From NCBI GenBank assembly GCA_025351615.1, contig JANXVP010000450.1, positions 1 to 6,746 on the forward strand: 6,746 nucleotides of DNA, written 5' to 3'. The stretch comes from Ramlibacter sp. (GTDB taxonomy: Bacteria > Pseudomonadota > Gammaproteobacteria > Burkholderiales > Burkholderiaceae_C). The position numbers and the translations under genes are program-made. The notes beneath the pieces were generated by a model that was not told the DNA's origin, did no database searches, and was given only the letters and a program-made list of their open reading frames with translations. The stretch's first letter is position 1, and every line of letters starts with the position of its first letter. Positions 5,966-6,746 of the stretch are shown here, in pieces.

Positions 5966-6746
5966 CAGCGCCACAGTCCAGAGTGAAAGACGCAGCCACG
6001 CGATGGCGCGATGAAAGAGCAGCCAGCCCAGGCTGCGCTCGCCGACCTCGATCTTCGCGACGCCGCTCAGGCCCGGCCGGAGATTGGACTGGGCCTGGTC
6101 GGGCGTGGCCTCCACCTCGAAGTAATTGCGGCCCTCGGCCGCGGTCGCGACCGGCACGACGCGCCGCGTGGTGAAGCGCAACGGCTGCTCCGGCCGCGCG
6201 GCCAGGGCCAGTTCGCCCTGCTGGCCGGGCCGGATCGCCGCAATGTCGGTTTCGTCCACTTCCACGATCAGCCTGAAGCTGTCGTTCGGTGCCAGCACCA
6301 TCAGCACTTCGCCGCGCTGGACCGGTGCGCCCAGTGTCTGCGACAGGTCGCCCTTGATCACGATGCCGTCGAACGGCGCCTGCAGCCGGGTCCGGTCCAG
6401 CTGGGTTTCGCTCAGCGTCAGCAAGGCCTGGGCCTCGGCCGCCTTGGACTGGCTGATGACCATCTGCGTGCGGTCGTTGCGCGCCTGGGCTGCGCGGAAG
6501 CCGCTTTCATGCTGGTGCAGTTCACTCTCGCGCCGCTTGCGCTCCAGCTCGAGATCCTGCGAGGACAGCTGCGCCAGCACCTGGCCCGCGACCACGCGGT
6601 CGCCCGGCCGCACGTTCGCCTGTTGCAGGAAGCCATCCGCAGCGGCCACCACCGCCCGCTGCACCGAGCCCTCGAGCCGGGCCGGGGCGCTGACCCGCCA
6701 GGGCAAGGGCAGCGCCAGCACAACCGCCGTGATCACGACGCCGATC
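5963..6746 (-). CDS. HlyD-family membrane-anchored periplasmic adaptor (5' end outside window)
   Basis: Partial gene: 260 codons plus TAG are visible, and the frame stays open to the right edge. The GTG at 6736 is therefore probably not the start, because it sits inside the hydrophobic segment IGVVITAVVLALPLPW. Residues are counted from the codon at 6745-6743. They show a membrane anchor (1-16), a first biotinyl-lipoyl half (about 30-60, DGFL..ANVRPGDRVVAGQVLAQL), a charged helical hairpin (about 62-118), the second lipoyl half with the typical APFDGIV (123-129), a beta-barrel with LIVEVDETDIAAIRPGQQ (159-176), and NLRPGLSGVAKIEVG (221-235) before a hydrophobic tail. This is the order of a membrane fusion protein that links an inner-membrane machine to the periplasm. 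I see no RLS TolC-tip motif in its hairpin. An N-terminal domain such as GAF could lie outside the window. The stop abuts the next gene's ATG, so the two are probably coupled. The family call is firm; the exported substrate is inferred. Confidence 0.88.
   Translation of the reverse strand, partial: IGVVITAVVLALPLPWRVSAPARLEGSVQRAVVAAADGFLQQANVRPGDRVVAGQVLAQLSSQDLELERKRRESELHQHESGFRAAQARNDRTQMVISQSKAAEAQALLTLSETQLDRTRLQAPFDGIVIKGDLSQTLGAPVQRGEVLMVLAPNDSFRLIVEVDETDIAAIRPGQQGELALAARPEQPLRFTTRRVVPVATAAEGRNYFEVEATPDQAQSNLRPGLSGVAKIEVGERSLGWLLFHRAIAWLRLSLWTVAL

Larger units (their letters stand above)
1..6746 (-). other. Single minus-strand operon: export apparatus plus giant exoprotein
   Basis: Five consecutive genes are joined by a zero gap, a 4-bp overlap, a 14-bp overlap and an 18-bp gap, all read right to left, with no room for a terminator or a conventional promoter between them. 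Both ends run past the window. The encoded parts (adaptor, membrane metalloprotease-adaptor fusion, SecA-like motor, RND-type adaptor, large exoprotein) belong to one compartment pathway, cytoplasm to outside, which supports a shared function. Confidence 0.8.

Noticed and set aside
3836..5986. 716-codon open frame on the plus strand opposite the M50 gene
   Set aside because: Its predicted product is rich in Arg, Gln, His and Pro without any domain, and it lies antisense to a gene with intact catalytic motifs. GC-rich codon bias commonly keeps such frames open. The equal length to the M50 protein is coincidence.
6734..6736. GTG at 6736 as the true start of the first adaptor
   Set aside because: The frame continues open upstream to the edge with hydrophobic residues (I-G-V), so the GTG lies inside the membrane anchor and the real start is outside the window.

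Overview
The window is GC-rich throughout (roughly two thirds G+C by eye). Every gene I can support lies on the minus strand in one tightly packed row, read from the right edge to the left edge. Periplasmic adaptor proteins, a TolC-docking signature in one of them and the exoprotein families present point to a Gram-negative bacterium. The style fits Proteobacteria, perhaps Betaproteobacteria, but there is no rRNA or housekeeping marker to settle that.

Layout in transcription order: (1) 6746-5963, a HlyD-type membrane-anchored adaptor whose 5' end is outside the window; (2) 5962-3812, a 716-residue fusion of a PqqD-like N-terminal domain, an M50 (site-2-protease type) zinc metallopeptidase core with HEIGH and NPLLRLDGY motifs, and a C-terminal biotinyl-lipoyl/HlyD-like periplasmic module; (3) 3815-1872, a 647-residue SecA-like ATPase with both motor halves but without most of the usual SecA C-terminal third; (4) 1885-968, an RND/AcrA-type adaptor with a signal peptide and a TolC-tip RLS motif; (5) 949-1, the N-terminal 316 residues of what looks like a very large exoprotein, with a LEPR-XLL-type motif, a DUF4347 domain carrying His and Cys motifs, and the first turns of a right-handed beta-helix. 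Gene joints are 0-18 bp or overlaps (ATG directly after TAG, a GTGA overlap, a 14-bp overlap, an 18-bp gap), so this is almost certainly one operon with translational coupling. No gap exceeds 20 bp, no RNA gene, insertion sequence, CRISPR array or terminator was seen, and the promoter must lie beyond the right edge.

My reading is that the first four genes form a dedicated export and processing apparatus for the fifth. The parts would be a private SecA-like motor, a membrane metalloprotease with its own peptide-recognition and periplasmic modules, and two adaptors that could lead to an outer-membrane channel. No ABC transporter, RND pump, SecY or TolC gene is inside the window. The families are recognised from motifs; their working together is inference from gene order. 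The long ORFs on the plus strand are GC-driven shadows and were left out.
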